The notes: generated by a model from the sequence alone, not told the origin. A stretch of DNA of 64,000 nt from a bacterium A37T11 (GCA_900109895.1 FOBR01000003.1:233690-297689); one strand, 5' to 3'; counted from the first letter of the stretch, positions 53,711 to 62,769 are shown. Program-made: numbers and translations.

Positions 53711-54184
53711 ATGAAAATGAGACAACATACTGTCGTTATCTATGTGCTATTGATCATCGCATTACTGGGGGTTTTCGCTTACTTCTGTGCGATGAAATTA
53801 CGGCACCATGCAGCTTTTGAGGAAGGACTTGCCCTGGCACCGCAATTACCAAAAGCGGCAGCACCTTATCTGGCCTGGATCATACCTTTATTGTGCTTCG
53901 CGGTCTCTGCCCTGATCATTTATGGGTGTGTGCAGCCCAAGTTGTTAACGCTGGGTCTGTGGATCTACCTGGCCTTGATGCTGCTCTTTACAGGATTTAT
54001 TGGTTACATCCTTCTTCATCCAAAAGAGGCCCCCTGTGAATGCTTAGGTTTGGATGAAAACTGGAGCTGGAAAAAACACTTATGGGTAAACACCGGCATT
54101 CTATTCATAACGGGTCTAGCCATTTGGCTTCATTATAAACGCATTGTTGCAACAATAGGGAATGAGGACTCTGAAAACCCTTGA
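53711..54184 (+). CDS. MauE/DoxX-like redox-associated membrane protein
   Basis: 157 residues from ATG 53711 (a second ATG two codons later is equally possible). Four membrane helices can be placed at about 7-28, 53-72, 79-101 and 125-141. Before the last helix is APCECLG with Cys109 and Cys111, the CxC pair typical of MauE-like proteins, which pass electrons or disulfides across the inner membrane to exported redox partners. TlpA-like proteins are such partners, and one is encoded 0.8-1.6 kb downstream on the other strand. It is followed by the DUF6520-like gene after 44 bp. Confidence 0.75.
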   Translation: MKMRQHTVVIYVLLIIALLGVFAYFCAMKLRHHAAFEEGLALAPQLPKAAAPYLAWIIPLLCFAVSALIIYGCVQPKLLTLGLWIYLALMLLFTGFIGYILLHPKEAPCECLGLDENWSWKKHLWVNTGILFITGLAIWLHYKRIVATIGNEDSENP

Positions 54185-54228
54185 TAAAAGTAAGAGATAT
54201 GGTTTCACCGATTAAACAGGAGGCCGTC

Positions 54229-54468
54229 ATGAAAAGGACCCTTTTAAGTTTGATCGCCCTTGGCGCATTTGTCACTTCTTTTGCAGGAACAATTGTAAAA
54301 GAGGTGATGGATCCCCCGAAGATCTGGGTTTACCAGAATGGAGATCGTACCAGCAACCCAAGTTGCCTCGGTACTGGGGATCCTTGTGCCACAGAATACT
54401 ATTTGAATGCAAATGGTAGTCTGGGGGCACCAATTTGTGATGTACGCTATGGCGTACGTACCAACTAG
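54229..54468 (+). CDS. DUF6520-like small exported cysteine-containing protein
   Basis: 79 residues from the ATG at 54229, preceded by an unusually good Shine-Dalgarno (AGGAGG) for this phylum; an in-frame start at 54181 overlaps the previous gene and is less likely. A signal-like N-terminus (LLSLIALGAFVTSFAG) leads to a short body with Cys46, Cys53 and Cys70 and the C-terminal word VRYGVRTN. This fits my recollection of the Bacteroidota DUF6520 family, whose role is unknown. It lies beside a MauE-like gene, and a perfect terminator follows. Confidence 0.72.
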   Translation: MKRTLLSLIALGAFVTSFAGTIVKEVMDPPKIWVYQNGDRTSNPSCLGTGDPCATEYYLNANGSLGAPICDVRYGVRTN

Positions 54469-54488
54469 GAGAGAGCGGGCTCTTTCTT

Positions 54489-54535
54489 AAAGTCTTAACA
54501 CCGGCCGTTCAAGGAACCGCCGGTGTTAAGACTTT
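54489..54535. terminator. Strong two-way terminator
   Basis: AAAGTCTTAACACCGGC (54489-54505) is exactly complementary to GCCGGTGTTAAGACTTT (54519-54535), a 17-bp stem with a 13-nt loop, followed by T residues on the plus strand and preceded by A-rich DNA for the minus strand. It separates the DUF6520-like gene from the convergent TlpA operon. Confidence 0.88.
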
Positions 54536-54940
54536 TTAGGGGGCGTCTTCCAAAACGAGCATATCAATTATACGCTCCTCCGGTATTAAATCCAGTCCAT
54601 ACCGTTGCAGGTCTTTTCGCAGTGATTCCAAGCTAGCCGGATAATTGTTTAACTGAATGTCTAAATTATCCGAATAGGATGTTTCGTTCAATATGGGACG
54701 GGCACTGTCGCCGAAGTGGTAGGTCATCTCTTCCAGCAAGTTTATGAGTTTTCCCATAGGTAGGTTATGGATCTCGGCTTGCGCACCTTTCCCCAATTCG
54801 TAATTTGGCCGGTATCGCCATTCACCGCCAATAGATCGTATCCGGTCTGTGCTGTCGATTTTTTTAAGTACCCAGCAGGCCACATGTTGCTTTTCAAGCC
54901 GGCTGCTGATGCCAAACAGCTGGTCCAGATCTTTCTTCAT
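54536..54940 (-). CDS. C-terminal half of a split TlpA-like protein (DUF3738-like end)
   Basis: 134 residues. The opening KKDLDQLFGISSRLEKQHVA aligns with the LNIYLKKQFGVE region in the middle of the 468-residue TlpA-like protein at 33988, and the end (LQRYGLDLIPEERIIDMLV) matches its C-terminal YGLSLVDAVQDVQVI. It has no signal peptide and therefore makes sense only as the second half of the protein encoded just upstream. The two reading frames meet in TGATG, stop and start sharing a base. Either one base was gained or lost in a formerly continuous gene, or the split is natural with re-initiation. Confidence 0.65.
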   Translation of the reverse strand: MKKDLDQLFGISSRLEKQHVACWVLKKIDSTDRIRSIGGEWRYRPNYELGKGAQAEIHNLPMGKLINLLEEMTYHFGDSARPILNETSYSDNLDIQLNNYPASLESLRKDLQRYGLDLIPEERIIDMLVLEDAP

Positions 54941-55815
54941 CAGCGGAACAGGCGGTCGGCAAAGGCAGGTTTAACGCTGATCTCGTAGGCATACGTGTTG
55001 TTTACTTTCCAAGTATCCTCTTGCGTCCGGTCTTTGGGCCATTGCAGGCGTGACGGATCTTTTATTTGAAGAACAACCCGATTATCATATTTGTACACAC
55101 TGGTCGCTGACTCACCGTAAGCCAACTGATAAAGTTGTAATATGGACGTATTGATGGCCTTTACACATGTTCTTGTACCATCTGGTTCTTTTAATACGCC
55201 AGCTTGGCTGAAATCTGTTGGCATGCGTGTAGTAAGGATGCTATAATAAAGCATGCGCTTAAGCTGGCGACCTCCCCCTTCTAGTAAAAGCGGGGCATCA
55301 AAATCGTAGTCTTTCTGTTCCCGTTTTACCGGTAATTTGGGATCCATGCCTTGTAAGTATGTCCCAATACTCTCTTTGGTGGTATTCTGCCCATTAGTCA
55401 TGTACCGGATGATGCCTTCTGGCCCCACCCACACATGGGCGGGCACCGAGGCAAAGGGAAAATGCCTGAAAAGGCTGGTATCACTAACTAACATGGGTAA
55501 ATGTACTTGTTGAACAATTTTAGATCGTTCTTTGAGTTTGTCCACCTTTTCCTGGGAGTCAGTGGTGACCAGCAGGATCTGGATACGGTCACCGAAGGTA
55601 TCTTGCAGTTCTTGCATTTTGGGAAAAGCGGCTATGCACGGCAAACAGCTCACATCCCAAAAATCCAGGATCAATAATTTGCCGCGATACGCTTCCATAC
55701 CCGGAATGGGCATGCCGATGTCCAGTTGGCTATCGGCAGATTTGGTTTGTGCCTGCAAAAAGGATAATTGTAAAGTCATTAGCAGCGTACATAAACAAGC
55801 ATTATAATAGTTCAT
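54940..55815 (-). CDS. TlpA-like thioredoxin-fold protein, first part of a split gene
   Basis: 291 residues with a signal peptide (LLMTLQLSFLQAQ). Thioredoxin fold at about 35-165 with ILDFWDVSCLPC, the redox pair being Cys57 and Cys60. The second domain follows the plan of the TlpA-like protein at 33988 but stops at AFADRLFR, where that protein continues. The missing part is encoded next at 54536-54940 in another frame. It follows susD by 16 bp and closes the third SusC/D operon. Confidence 0.83.
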   Translation of the reverse strand: MNYYNACLCTLLMTLQLSFLQAQTKSADSQLDIGMPIPGMEAYRGKLLILDFWDVSCLPCIAAFPKMQELQDTFGDRIQILLVTTDSQEKVDKLKERSKIVQQVHLPMLVSDTSLFRHFPFASVPAHVWVGPEGIIRYMTNGQNTTKESIGTYLQGMDPKLPVKREQKDYDFDAPLLLEGGGRQLKRMLYYSILTTRMPTDFSQAGVLKEPDGTRTCVKAINTSILQLYQLAYGESATSVYKYDNRVVLQIKDPSRLQWPKDRTQEDTWKVNNTYAYEISVKPAFADRLFR

Positions 55816-55831
55816 GATCAGGTTAATTCGT

Positions 55832-57208
55832 TTATCGTTCGTTTTGGGTGATGCCTGTCAATTGGATAATGTATGGAGGAATAGGAAAAGTATACCTAGG
55901 ATCGTTTGGTGGTAAGGTATAGGTTTGGCCTTTTACCTGCCGGGAAAGCGTTACGGCATGTGCCGGTTCCTGGTTTAGGCGCCGCAGATCATTCCATCGC
56001 CGGCCGCGGAATGCAAGTTCCTTTCGCCTTTCTACAAGGATAAGGCTTAAAACATCCGGCGTATTTTCAATGTTATACGGTACAAATCCTTCCGAAGTAT
56101 AACGATATTTAAGCAAATGATTTAGGGTGACCAATGCTTCTTCATTCAATCCCTGCCGCGCTTCGCCTTCTGCTTTTATGAGGTAAACCTCATCGCTGGC
56201 CAGGCCGCTAAATGGTAAAGCATTGCCTGTATAGCTTCCGCGGAAACCGCCGGTATATCTGAAAAATAAAGAGCGTCGCTTATCACTTTCTGTATACAGA
56301 TTTAACAGTTCTGGAACAACGGAGTTTAGGGAGTTGGCATCAAAAATAGAAAGAGGGGTTAGTACCGAAAAAAGAATCGTCTCGGCATTCATTTCTGCGA
56401 ATGGATAGATGTTGTCTGCAGCAGCCGTTACCTCCCGGTAATCCATCAGTGTAGGAAATAATTGAAGGGCTGAGTCTGCATAAAGTCCAGCCTTTTCGTA
56501 TTCGCGCATGCTGAGGTAACAACGCGCCAGCAGCGCATAAGCGGCCGGACGTGAAGCATCGGTTTTCAGTGCGGGCTGTACACGCAGCAGGGGAACGGCT
56601 TTTTTTAAATCACCCAGTACCTGCTCGTAACTTTCTGAAAGAGATGCCCGGGTAGTGGGTATCCCGGGATCTGGCCCCAAGCGAAGCGGAATACCTAGTT
56701 TACCCGAAGCCGTTTCTGCCTGGTACGGTGCGGCAAAAACCTGAAGAAGATTATAAAAAGCCTTCGCCCTAAAAAATAAAGCGCCACCTTTTACATCGTC
56801 CCATTCTGTTGCATTGTCGGGTATACGATTTATTTTCGCAACTCCTTCAAGTATCACATTAGCATTTAGTACCTGACGATATGAATCGTCCCATTCTGAA
56901 ACGGGCTTGGAGTTGTCGTCATAAATGTTTGAATTCCAAATGTAATTATTTCTTTCGGATGGGGCACCAAAATTAAACACGGCATCGGTGACTTGCTGTT
57001 CACCAGCGGCACTCTGCTGCATCCCGGCATAATCGTCTGCCATGGATGGACTGGTGGCATTATTTAAAACTGCACGCATATCGGCTAGGGAGGTAGGCAC
57101 GATGGCATTGAGGTCGCGCTTGGCGTTGAGCCAGTCTTTTTCGCAGCCATTGAACACTATGGCCAGTACTAATAAAAGACAAGCGTGATAAAGATACGTT
57201 ATGTTCAT
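55832..57208 (-). CDS. SusD/RagB family lipoprotein
   Basis: 458 residues with a lipoprotein signal (AIVFNGC, Cys22), the opening DWLNAKRDLNAIVPTSLADM, ALFFRAKAFYNLLQVF and the C-terminal ERRKELAFRGRRWNDLRRLN and FPIPPYIIQLTG. The latter three resemble the SusD at 41334, which makes the two loci paralogues. It lies 18 bp after its SusC. Confidence 0.94.
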   Translation of the reverse strand: MNITYLYHACLLLVLAIVFNGCEKDWLNAKRDLNAIVPTSLADMRAVLNNATSPSMADDYAGMQQSAAGEQQVTDAVFNFGAPSERNNYIWNSNIYDDNSKPVSEWDDSYRQVLNANVILEGVAKINRIPDNATEWDDVKGGALFFRAKAFYNLLQVFAAPYQAETASGKLGIPLRLGPDPGIPTTRASLSESYEQVLGDLKKAVPLLRVQPALKTDASRPAAYALLARCYLSMREYEKAGLYADSALQLFPTLMDYREVTAAADNIYPFAEMNAETILFSVLTPLSIFDANSLNSVVPELLNLYTESDKRRSLFFRYTGGFRGSYTGNALPFSGLASDEVYLIKAEGEARQGLNEEALVTLNHLLKYRYTSEGFVPYNIENTPDVLSLILVERRKELAFRGRRWNDLRRLNQEPAHAVTLSRQVKGQTYTLPPNDPRYTFPIPPYIIQLTGITQNER

Positions 57209-57226
57209 TGTTTTTGATTTAAAAAG

Positions 57227-60200
57227 TTAACGAAATGATGCTCGTAAACCCAGGGAAAGCGTCTTGGGTTTGGGCAACGTAGTGTTACCCAATACTGGGT
57301 TGCTGTTATAGTCAGGATCTACGTGGTGGGTGTTGGCGCGCCACAGGATGCCCAGGTTGCTGGCGTAGGCGTAAATTTGCAAGGCTGACAGTGGGCTATG
57401 TGCCAAAACTGGCGAAGGTAAGTCATAACTCAGCTGGATATCCTGCAGGCGCACGTGGTCACCTTTGTCCACTAAAACTGATGACCGCTGATAAAAAGTA
57501 TTGCGGCTGGTATTTTGCGGATAAGCCACTAAAGGAATTTGAGTATTTTGTTCGTCACCGGGCTGTTGCCAGCGTTTGGCATAATCGCTGGTGTACAGCT
57601 GTACATCAGGCACAATATTCAGACTGGTGCCCTGACGCCTGAAGTAGTAGTCTAGTTTCCAAGTTACATTGACGGAAAGCGACCAATGGCCCCACTGAAG
57701 CGTATTACGGAAACTACCCAATGAAGCCGGTGTGGCCCGCCCGCTGTACAGCAGGCTATCCATGGCAGGTACACGAAGCAGGGATGCATAGTCTCTGCTC
57801 ACCTGCCCGTGGAGGTATCCTTGCGGGTCACCGGTTTGCGGATCCAAGCCAGCCCACGGATAGCTGTAAACTCCAAAAAGTGGCCGGCCGTTGAGTGGGT
57901 TAATCTCAAAGGCATAGCCGCTCAGGCTGCCATCGCTGAAATAGTAATTTGCGTTGGTGGCTGCCTTATAATCAAGCACCTTATCGTTTGTATAACTCCA
58001 GAACAGGCTGCTGCGCCAACTGAAACGACCAGCTTGAACATTCAACGTATTTAGCTCGGCATCCCAGCCATGTCCCTGCATCCCGGCCACATTGCCGCGG
58101 AACGTGTTTTTTCCGGTGGTAGCATCAAAAGGTGTCTGACCGATCAAATCTTTTCCCCGTTTAAAATACAAATCAAAGCGACCGCTGATGCGATTATTAG
58201 AACTGGCGAAATCCACCCCCAAATTGTTTACGGCCGTTCTTTCGCCTTTAAGTAGCGGGTTAGGGAGGCTTTTGACCCTCGCCTCGCGACTACCAAACCG
58301 GGTTGTTCCAAACTCGGCAGTAACAAAAGCTGCGGCAGTTTCATCAAAGTTTCCGTTAAAACCGTAGGACCACCTCAGGTTTAGCTGTGGTAACCAAGTA
58401 AGGTGATAAAAATTTTCTTTGTCCAGGTCCCATTTTAACCCCGCAGACCAAAGCGGAATGCTGCGCTGATTGGCCCTGACGCCAAAGAGGTTTGTCTGAT
58501 CGATGCGGGCGCTTGCCGACACCGTATACTTGGAAAGGTACGAATAGGAGCCATTGGCATAATACGAGCGGAAACGGTTTAACGTGCCACTAATAGACTG
58601 CACATCCGGAATATTGGCTGTCCACCCGTCCGGATATTGCGTATAGAGGTTGGCCAGATCGACCGGTACAGCTGTGCCCGTGTTTTCATCATAACCGTAG
58701 TAGCGGTTACCAAAGCTTTTACTTTTGCTTTCACGCACTTCAAACCCTGCCAGCAGGGCCACTTCATGTTGGTCTGACCAACGATGCTGATAGTTAAGTT
58801 GGGCGCGCCCGTTATACGCATCCAACGAACCGGTAGTACGGTCCAGAATGGTTCCTTGAGGCACGGGATAGCGGATGCCGTCATCGCTGATGGCCGTGAA
58901 CCGGTTGATCAGGTCGCGGGTAAAGTATGAATTAGCGTTAAACAAATAATTTTGATCGGTACTTTGGTGCTCATACTGATAAAAAATAGCGGCCTTCAAA
59001 CCTTGCAATAGGGTATACGTCGCGCTGGCACTGGCACGATAATGCAGTAAATTTGTTTGGTCAGATTGGTTGTTGGGTTCTTCCAGGGGATAATACTGCC
59101 AGTTGAGCCGACCGTTTTCTTCAGCTGCCGCGGCGAAGGAAGCCCTGAAATCTCGAACAATAGGCAGTGGATTGCCCGCATCATCAGCCAAACGCTGGTA
59201 AGGGTAGGTATTCTGCAGCCAATATAGGGTGTAGTCTGTAGTTGTCCGGCTATTGGTCACCTCAAGAGAGGTATTGACCTGTAGTTTCTGAAAGAAGGTA
59301 AATTGGTCCCTTGCGGTAAGGTTGATCCGGCGATAGGTATCTGAGGCAACAGACTGTTGATTACGGTCCATATCAGCTGCATAGTAATAGCTGTGTTGCT
59401 CACCTCCACCGTGCAGGTTGAGTGCATATTGCTGATTAACGGCCTTGCGATAAAAATACCGCCCGATATCAGCGCGAATATCCTGTCCGCGTAACACATC
59501 CAGCTTTGCTTGTTTTTGCGCTTCTGACAAGGAGGCATCCGCCATAATCTCCACGGCCGGGCTAATGGCCGGATAGGAATAGGTATCGCCCAGGGAATAA
59601 TCATAATATTGTTGCCCATACAGGTATTGTTCTACCCCGATAAAGTCGTCAGGTGCGATGGCTGGTTTATAAAATAAGTCGGGCTTTTCAGAAACGGAGA
59701 TGTTGCTATTGAAACCGACTTGCGTTCGCTGGTTCAATTTCCCCCGTTTGGTCGTAATGACAAGGACCCCATTCCCTGCCCGAATCCCCCAAATGCTAGC
59801 AGCAGCGGCATCGCGCAGGATGGAAACATCGGCGATATCATTCGGGTTGAGGTTGGATAGGTCGCCTTCATAGGGGAAGTTATCAACAACGATTAGCGGC
59901 TTTGCATTGCCGTAAATGGTGCTGATACCCCGGATGCTGAGTTTAGGAGTGCCACCTGCCCGTTCATCAAAAAGCAGGGAAGGGGTAATGCCTTTCAGTC
60001 GGCTAATAACATCGGTAGAAACCGCCCGGTTAAACAGCGCGCTGTCAATGTGTACAAAAGAACCCGTAGCCCGCTCTTTAGGGATTGTCTGGTAGCCTGT
60101 AGATACCGTAACTTCATCCAGCTGGATGGTGTCTTTAAGGGCTGCCCGGACCGTATCCTTGTTTTGGCCATAAATGCATCCAAAAAAGCATAAGTATCCA

Positions 60201-60229
60201 AGCATGAATAGTATAAATTTTTTATTCAT
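57227..60229 (-). CDS. SusC/RagA TonB-dependent transporter lacking STN and CTD
   Basis: 1000 residues. After the signal peptide (FMLGYLCFFGCIYGQ) the plug begins almost at once with TVSTGYQTIPKERATGSF at about 41-58; the STN and beta domains of its relative at 37769 are missing. SIRGISTIYGN, IWGIRAGNGVLVITTKRGK and the barrel ending LSLGLRASF complete it. Without an STN domain and with no sigma or FecR gene nearby, it is not part of a trans-envelope signal chain. The genes 55832 and 54940 follow it in one operon. Confidence 0.94.
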   Translation of the reverse strand: MNKKFILFMLGYLCFFGCIYGQNKDTVRAALKDTIQLDEVTVSTGYQTIPKERATGSFVHIDSALFNRAVSTDVISRLKGITPSLLFDERAGGTPKLSIRGISTIYGNAKPLIVVDNFPYEGDLSNLNPNDIADVSILRDAAAASIWGIRAGNGVLVITTKRGKLNQRTQVGFNSNISVSEKPDLFYKPAIAPDDFIGVEQYLYGQQYYDYSLGDTYSYPAISPAVEIMADASLSEAQKQAKLDVLRGQDIRADIGRYFYRKAVNQQYALNLHGGGEQHSYYYAADMDRNQQSVASDTYRRINLTARDQFTFFQKLQVNTSLEVTNSRTTTDYTLYWLQNTYPYQRLADDAGNPLPIVRDFRASFAAAAEENGRLNWQYYPLEEPNNQSDQTNLLHYRASASATYTLLQGLKAAIFYQYEHQSTDQNYLFNANSYFTRDLINRFTAISDDGIRYPVPQGTILDRTTGSLDAYNGRAQLNYQHRWSDQHEVALLAGFEVRESKSKSFGNRYYGYDENTGTAVPVDLANLYTQYPDGWTANIPDVQSISGTLNRFRSYYANGSYSYLSKYTVSASARIDQTNLFGVRANQRSIPLWSAGLKWDLDKENFYHLTWLPQLNLRWSYGFNGNFDETAAAFVTAEFGTTRFGSREARVKSLPNPLLKGERTAVNNLGVDFASSNNRISGRFDLYFKRGKDLIGQTPFDATTGKNTFRGNVAGMQGHGWDAELNTLNVQAGRFSWRSSLFWSYTNDKVLDYKAATNANYYFSDGSLSGYAFEINPLNGRPLFGVYSYPWAGLDPQTGDPQGYLHGQVSRDYASLLRVPAMDSLLYSGRATPASLGSFRNTLQWGHWSLSVNVTWKLDYYFRRQGTSLNIVPDVQLYTSDYAKRWQQPGDEQNTQIPLVAYPQNTSRNTFYQRSSVLVDKGDHVRLQDIQLSYDLPSPVLAHSPLSALQIYAYASNLGILWRANTHHVDPDYNSNPVLGNTTLPKPKTLSLGLRASFR

Positions 60230-60302
60230 TTGATTTTTATCTAGTTAATAATTTAAGAATGGATGCAGATTGATGCAACCGTTACAACTTGAAGCGTTCA
60301 GC

Positions 60303-60839
60303 TCACTCCGGATTCTTTATAATATTTTTATACCGGTTTTGGTATTGCACATAAACAGCAATCAGGATCTGACGGAGCAGGCCACCGAACTGGTGGAGTT
60401 CTTTTATTTGGGGGTCAGGATAGCCTGGATGATTTTCGGCAGCAGTGGTGAGGTCGCCCAGGAGTTCAAGGGCTTTATAGAGCCCGGTATGTTCGAAAAG
60501 TAACCGGCCGGGTTCTACTTTCAGCATCGCTCCCTCATCAACATCACCCAGGACCAGTTCATCACCAAGTTTTTCGGCTTTGAGCCGATGGTCAAATTGT
60601 TCGGGTGTGAGGGGTTCCACCAGGGAATGTATCTGTTGAAAAAGTGCATTGGTTGCCTGCAGGTATTCCAGCAAGGATTGCCGGCGGGTATAGGAGAGAC
60701 CTGCAAGCTCATCCAAGTAGCAAATGCGAAACACGTCTGCCGACATGTCGAGGTGCTGCATGTACGGATAGCTCTGGAAAAATTCCTGGATGAGCTGCTG
60801 AATGCCGTTAAGGGATGGTTTCGTATCGGGTTTATGCAT
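60303..60839 (-). CDS. Protein of unknown function
   Basis: 178 residues, no signal peptide, mainly helical: IQQLIQEFFQSYPYMQHLDM, YTRRQSLLEYLQATNALF, TGLYKALELLGDLTTAAENH and GGLLRQILIAVYVQYQNRYK. No family was recognised. It is 73 bp before the SusC gene on the same strand and may be its first operon partner. The gap 60840-61027 before the next gene is AT-rich; it contains ACTCT/AGAGT arms near 60960-60976 that might be an operator for the HTH gene at 61028. Confidence 0.65.
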   Translation of the reverse strand: MHKPDTKPSLNGIQQLIQEFFQSYPYMQHLDMSADVFRICYLDELAGLSYTRRQSLLEYLQATNALFQQIHSLVEPLTPEQFDHRLKAEKLGDELVLGDVDEGAMLKVEPGRLLFEHTGLYKALELLGDLTTAAENHPGYPDPQIKELHQFGGLLRQILIAVYVQYQNRYKNIIKNPE

Positions 60840-61027
60840 GGCTGTCAGTATCCAAATGTCTGGATAATTTTTTTATGTGTTAAAATTTAATCTATATGTC
60901 GTTGTTTTTGTTTGTCGGATAAAGGTACAGCATTGTTTTGGAATCTCCAAATAAATCTACTCTTAAAAGAGAGTAATATACTGTTTTCATTATAGGGATT
61001 TTTAGACCCTTATATAAATACGCTATA

Positions 61028-61294
61028 ATGAGCAAAAAAGTCAGAGAAAATTATCCGAAGGACATCAGGAAAATTGGTTTGAGGCTGAAACAGATCCGAA
61101 AGGACCTCGGCTTCACCAACTCCGACGATTTTGCCTATAAATATGAATTAAACCGTTCGCAATATGGTAAGTATGAGGCTGGATCTGAGGATCTGCGCAT
61201 CAGTTCTTTAGTCAATATCCTTGACCGTCTCCATATTTCATTGCCAGAATTTTTCAACGACGAATACGACAACATCGAAGTACCGGAGCCCTGA
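61028..61294 (+). CDS. XRE-type HTH regulator, small
   Basis: 88 residues. Helix-turn-helix of the XRE/CI type: RKIGLRLKQIRKDLGF, DDFAYKYELNRSQYGKYEAG, then ISSLVNILDRLHISLPEFF. The domain fills the whole protein, so it is a DNA-binding unit without a sensor. The following 250 bp (61295-61544) carry no gene that I can support; they contain a weak hairpin around 61360-61390 and an AT-rich leader for the next regulator. Confidence 0.88.
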   Translation: MSKKVRENYPKDIRKIGLRLKQIRKDLGFTNSDDFAYKYELNRSQYGKYEAGSEDLRISSLVNILDRLHISLPEFFNDEYDNIEVPEP

Positions 61295-61544
61295 TTTTAG
61301 GAATTTCCATAATTTTTCCCATCTTTACTGTTTGTTTATGTAATTGCATGACTTTTTTGCACAGCCAGGCCGGCAAGCTACGGCTGGGCAAATTGTTTAC
61401 GGATGATACCGCTGTTCCTTTAAATGACTAATTTAAATGGCTAAAAAATCAGTTTCATCCATCCCTTTCCTTGAAATGGATAGGCAAAGATAGTAATTAA
61501 ATAAACATTAGCAAATTAATAAGAGTTTATTTTAATAAATTATT

Positions 61545-62084
61545 TTGAAAAACAACACACACGACGAGCCTGCCAGAATCCAATTTGGAAAGCGCTTGCG
61601 GCAATACCGGCAGATCTATCAATTATCACAGGAGAAATTCGCAGCAGCGATGGGTACCAAAGGAGCATACATATCCCAGGTGGAAGATGGCGAGATCAAT
61701 ATCGGCATTGATAACATCGAGAAGTATGCCAGTTTCTTTGGCGTCAAATACTATGAGATGGTCAACCCGTACCATGCGCTTCCCACCGGCACAAGCGAAC
61801 CGTCAAACATCCGCGACCTCAAGGATGAATTAAAAAAGTACAAAGCTAACCTCCCCAAAAACCCACGCATTAAACTGGCTCCGTTTCTGGATGAGCTGCT
61901 TGCTACCAATTTCCTGAAGAAACCACGCTCCATTGCCGAAATAGCCGCTGCGCTAAAAGATAAGGTGGTAGTACCACATAATAAAATAACCGTACTGCTT
62001 ACCAAACACCCCCGCAATAAATTTATCCGGGTCATTGCCGCGGAAGAGTGGGGTGGGAAAGTGAATAAATACGTCTTGATTTAG
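61545..62084 (+). CDS. XRE-type HTH regulator with C-terminal domain
   Basis: 179 residues, starting at TTG 61545; no ATG is available before the HTH. Residues 11-68 are the helix-turn-helix (FGKRLRQYRQIYQLSQEKF, GAYISQVEDGEINIGI). The C-terminal part (about 110-179) contains RIKLAPFLDELLATNF, a segment like a second winged helix (RSIAEIAAAL), LLTKHPRNKF and EEWGGKVNKYVLI. The fragment at 2-118 has the same end. It is convergent with the Rpn remnant that follows. Target unknown. Confidence 0.85.
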   Translation: MKNNTHDEPARIQFGKRLRQYRQIYQLSQEKFAAAMGTKGAYISQVEDGEINIGIDNIEKYASFFGVKYYEMVNPYHALPTGTSEPSNIRDLKDELKKYKANLPKNPRIKLAPFLDELLATNFLKKPRSIAEIAAALKDKVVVPHNKITVLLTKHPRNKFIRVIAAEEWGGKVNKYVLI

Positions 62085-62191
62085 TTTATAAGATTAATGT
62101 GGAGCATTTTCCTTCGAATGATTTTTTCTCAATGAGAATTTATGAATGATGGGTTATGGACATGATATTGGTGAATTGTTTAATGAGATGA

Positions 62192-62205
62192 CGGTTGAGT
62201 TATTA
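62192..62205 (+). repeat. Member of the CGGTTGAGTTATTA repeat family
   Basis: CGGTTGAGTTATTA here recurs at 62991-63005 and 63013-63026 on the far side of the Rpn remnant, and similar words stand just upstream (GGTGAATTGTTTAATGAGA, 62170-62188). The units are about 22 bp and degenerate. Confidence 0.5.
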
Positions 62206-62214
62206 TAAAACAAT

Positions 62215-62245
62215 AAAACCATCCGATGAATCAGTGGATGGTTTT
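62215..62245. terminator. Two-way terminator hairpin
   Basis: AAAACCATCC (62215-62224) pairs perfectly with GGATGGTTTT (62236-62245) around an 11-nt loop. It lies between the HTH gene and the convergent Rpn remnant, like the related hairpin at 155-181, and its loop GATGAATCA is the same in both. Confidence 0.8.
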
Positions 62246-62268
62246 AATATATATAAGGTATACCGGCC

Positions 62269-62708
62269 TTATTTTTTATGTTGCTTAGCTAAAGAAGTCC
62301 GTACCTCTCGTACAAATTCGGCAGAGACCTCAGCAATATCGGCAGCCTGCTCATTTGAAAAGCCTAGCTTTACAATGAGATTTTTGACTACTTCAGTTTT
62401 TCCTTCAATTTTTCCTTCAATCTTGCCTTCTTCTTTATTTATGCCTTTCACTGTCTCTATAATTCCCATGGTTATTTTACCTCCCGTAGTTTCTTTGATC
62501 GTGCTATCAAAAATACGATTTAAATCTGGATTATCAATATCGTTATGCCCCGGCTGAAATCAAAAATATCGTCCGCATCAGGATACATAAATCGCAGAAA
62601 CCAGCTAAAAAATTCCTCCATGGCAGATTTAATTAATTTGTCATCCTGTTTCCGTGGCGGTTTGTTAGGTCTTTTAATTTTTTTTCGAAGTACTTGTTTT
62701 AATTTCAT
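62269..62708 (-). pseudogene. Rpn/YadD-type nuclease with internal deletion
   Basis: Two frames together give the ends of one gene. The first (62708-62520) has the family N-terminus: PPRKQDDKLIKSAMEEFF, RFMYPDADDIFDFSRG. Right after FSRG it loses the frame. The second frame, open from about 62540 down to 62269, gives IDNPDLNRIFDSTIKE and the C-terminal KLGFSNEQAADIAEVSAEFV. The whole middle, with most of the nuclease core, is missing. The C-terminal part matches the remnant at 209-733 (YIDNSELNSKFDSTM, LGLSDDQAADVATVS). Non-functional deletion derivative. Confidence 0.75.
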
Positions 62709-62769
62709 AAATGTCTAATTTGATTATTAAATAAATTCAATTTAACAAGTATATAAAATATCAAATAAT

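Noticed and set aside
51552..54468. Prophage remnant
   Set aside because: Apart from the lysis-like topologies no phage structural, packaging or integration gene is present.
1..62708. Composite transposon or genomic island bounded by the two HTH-Rpn modules
   Set aside because: The two modules match only in part, no target-site duplication or integrase was seen, and the interval contains core genes such as recJ and lptB.
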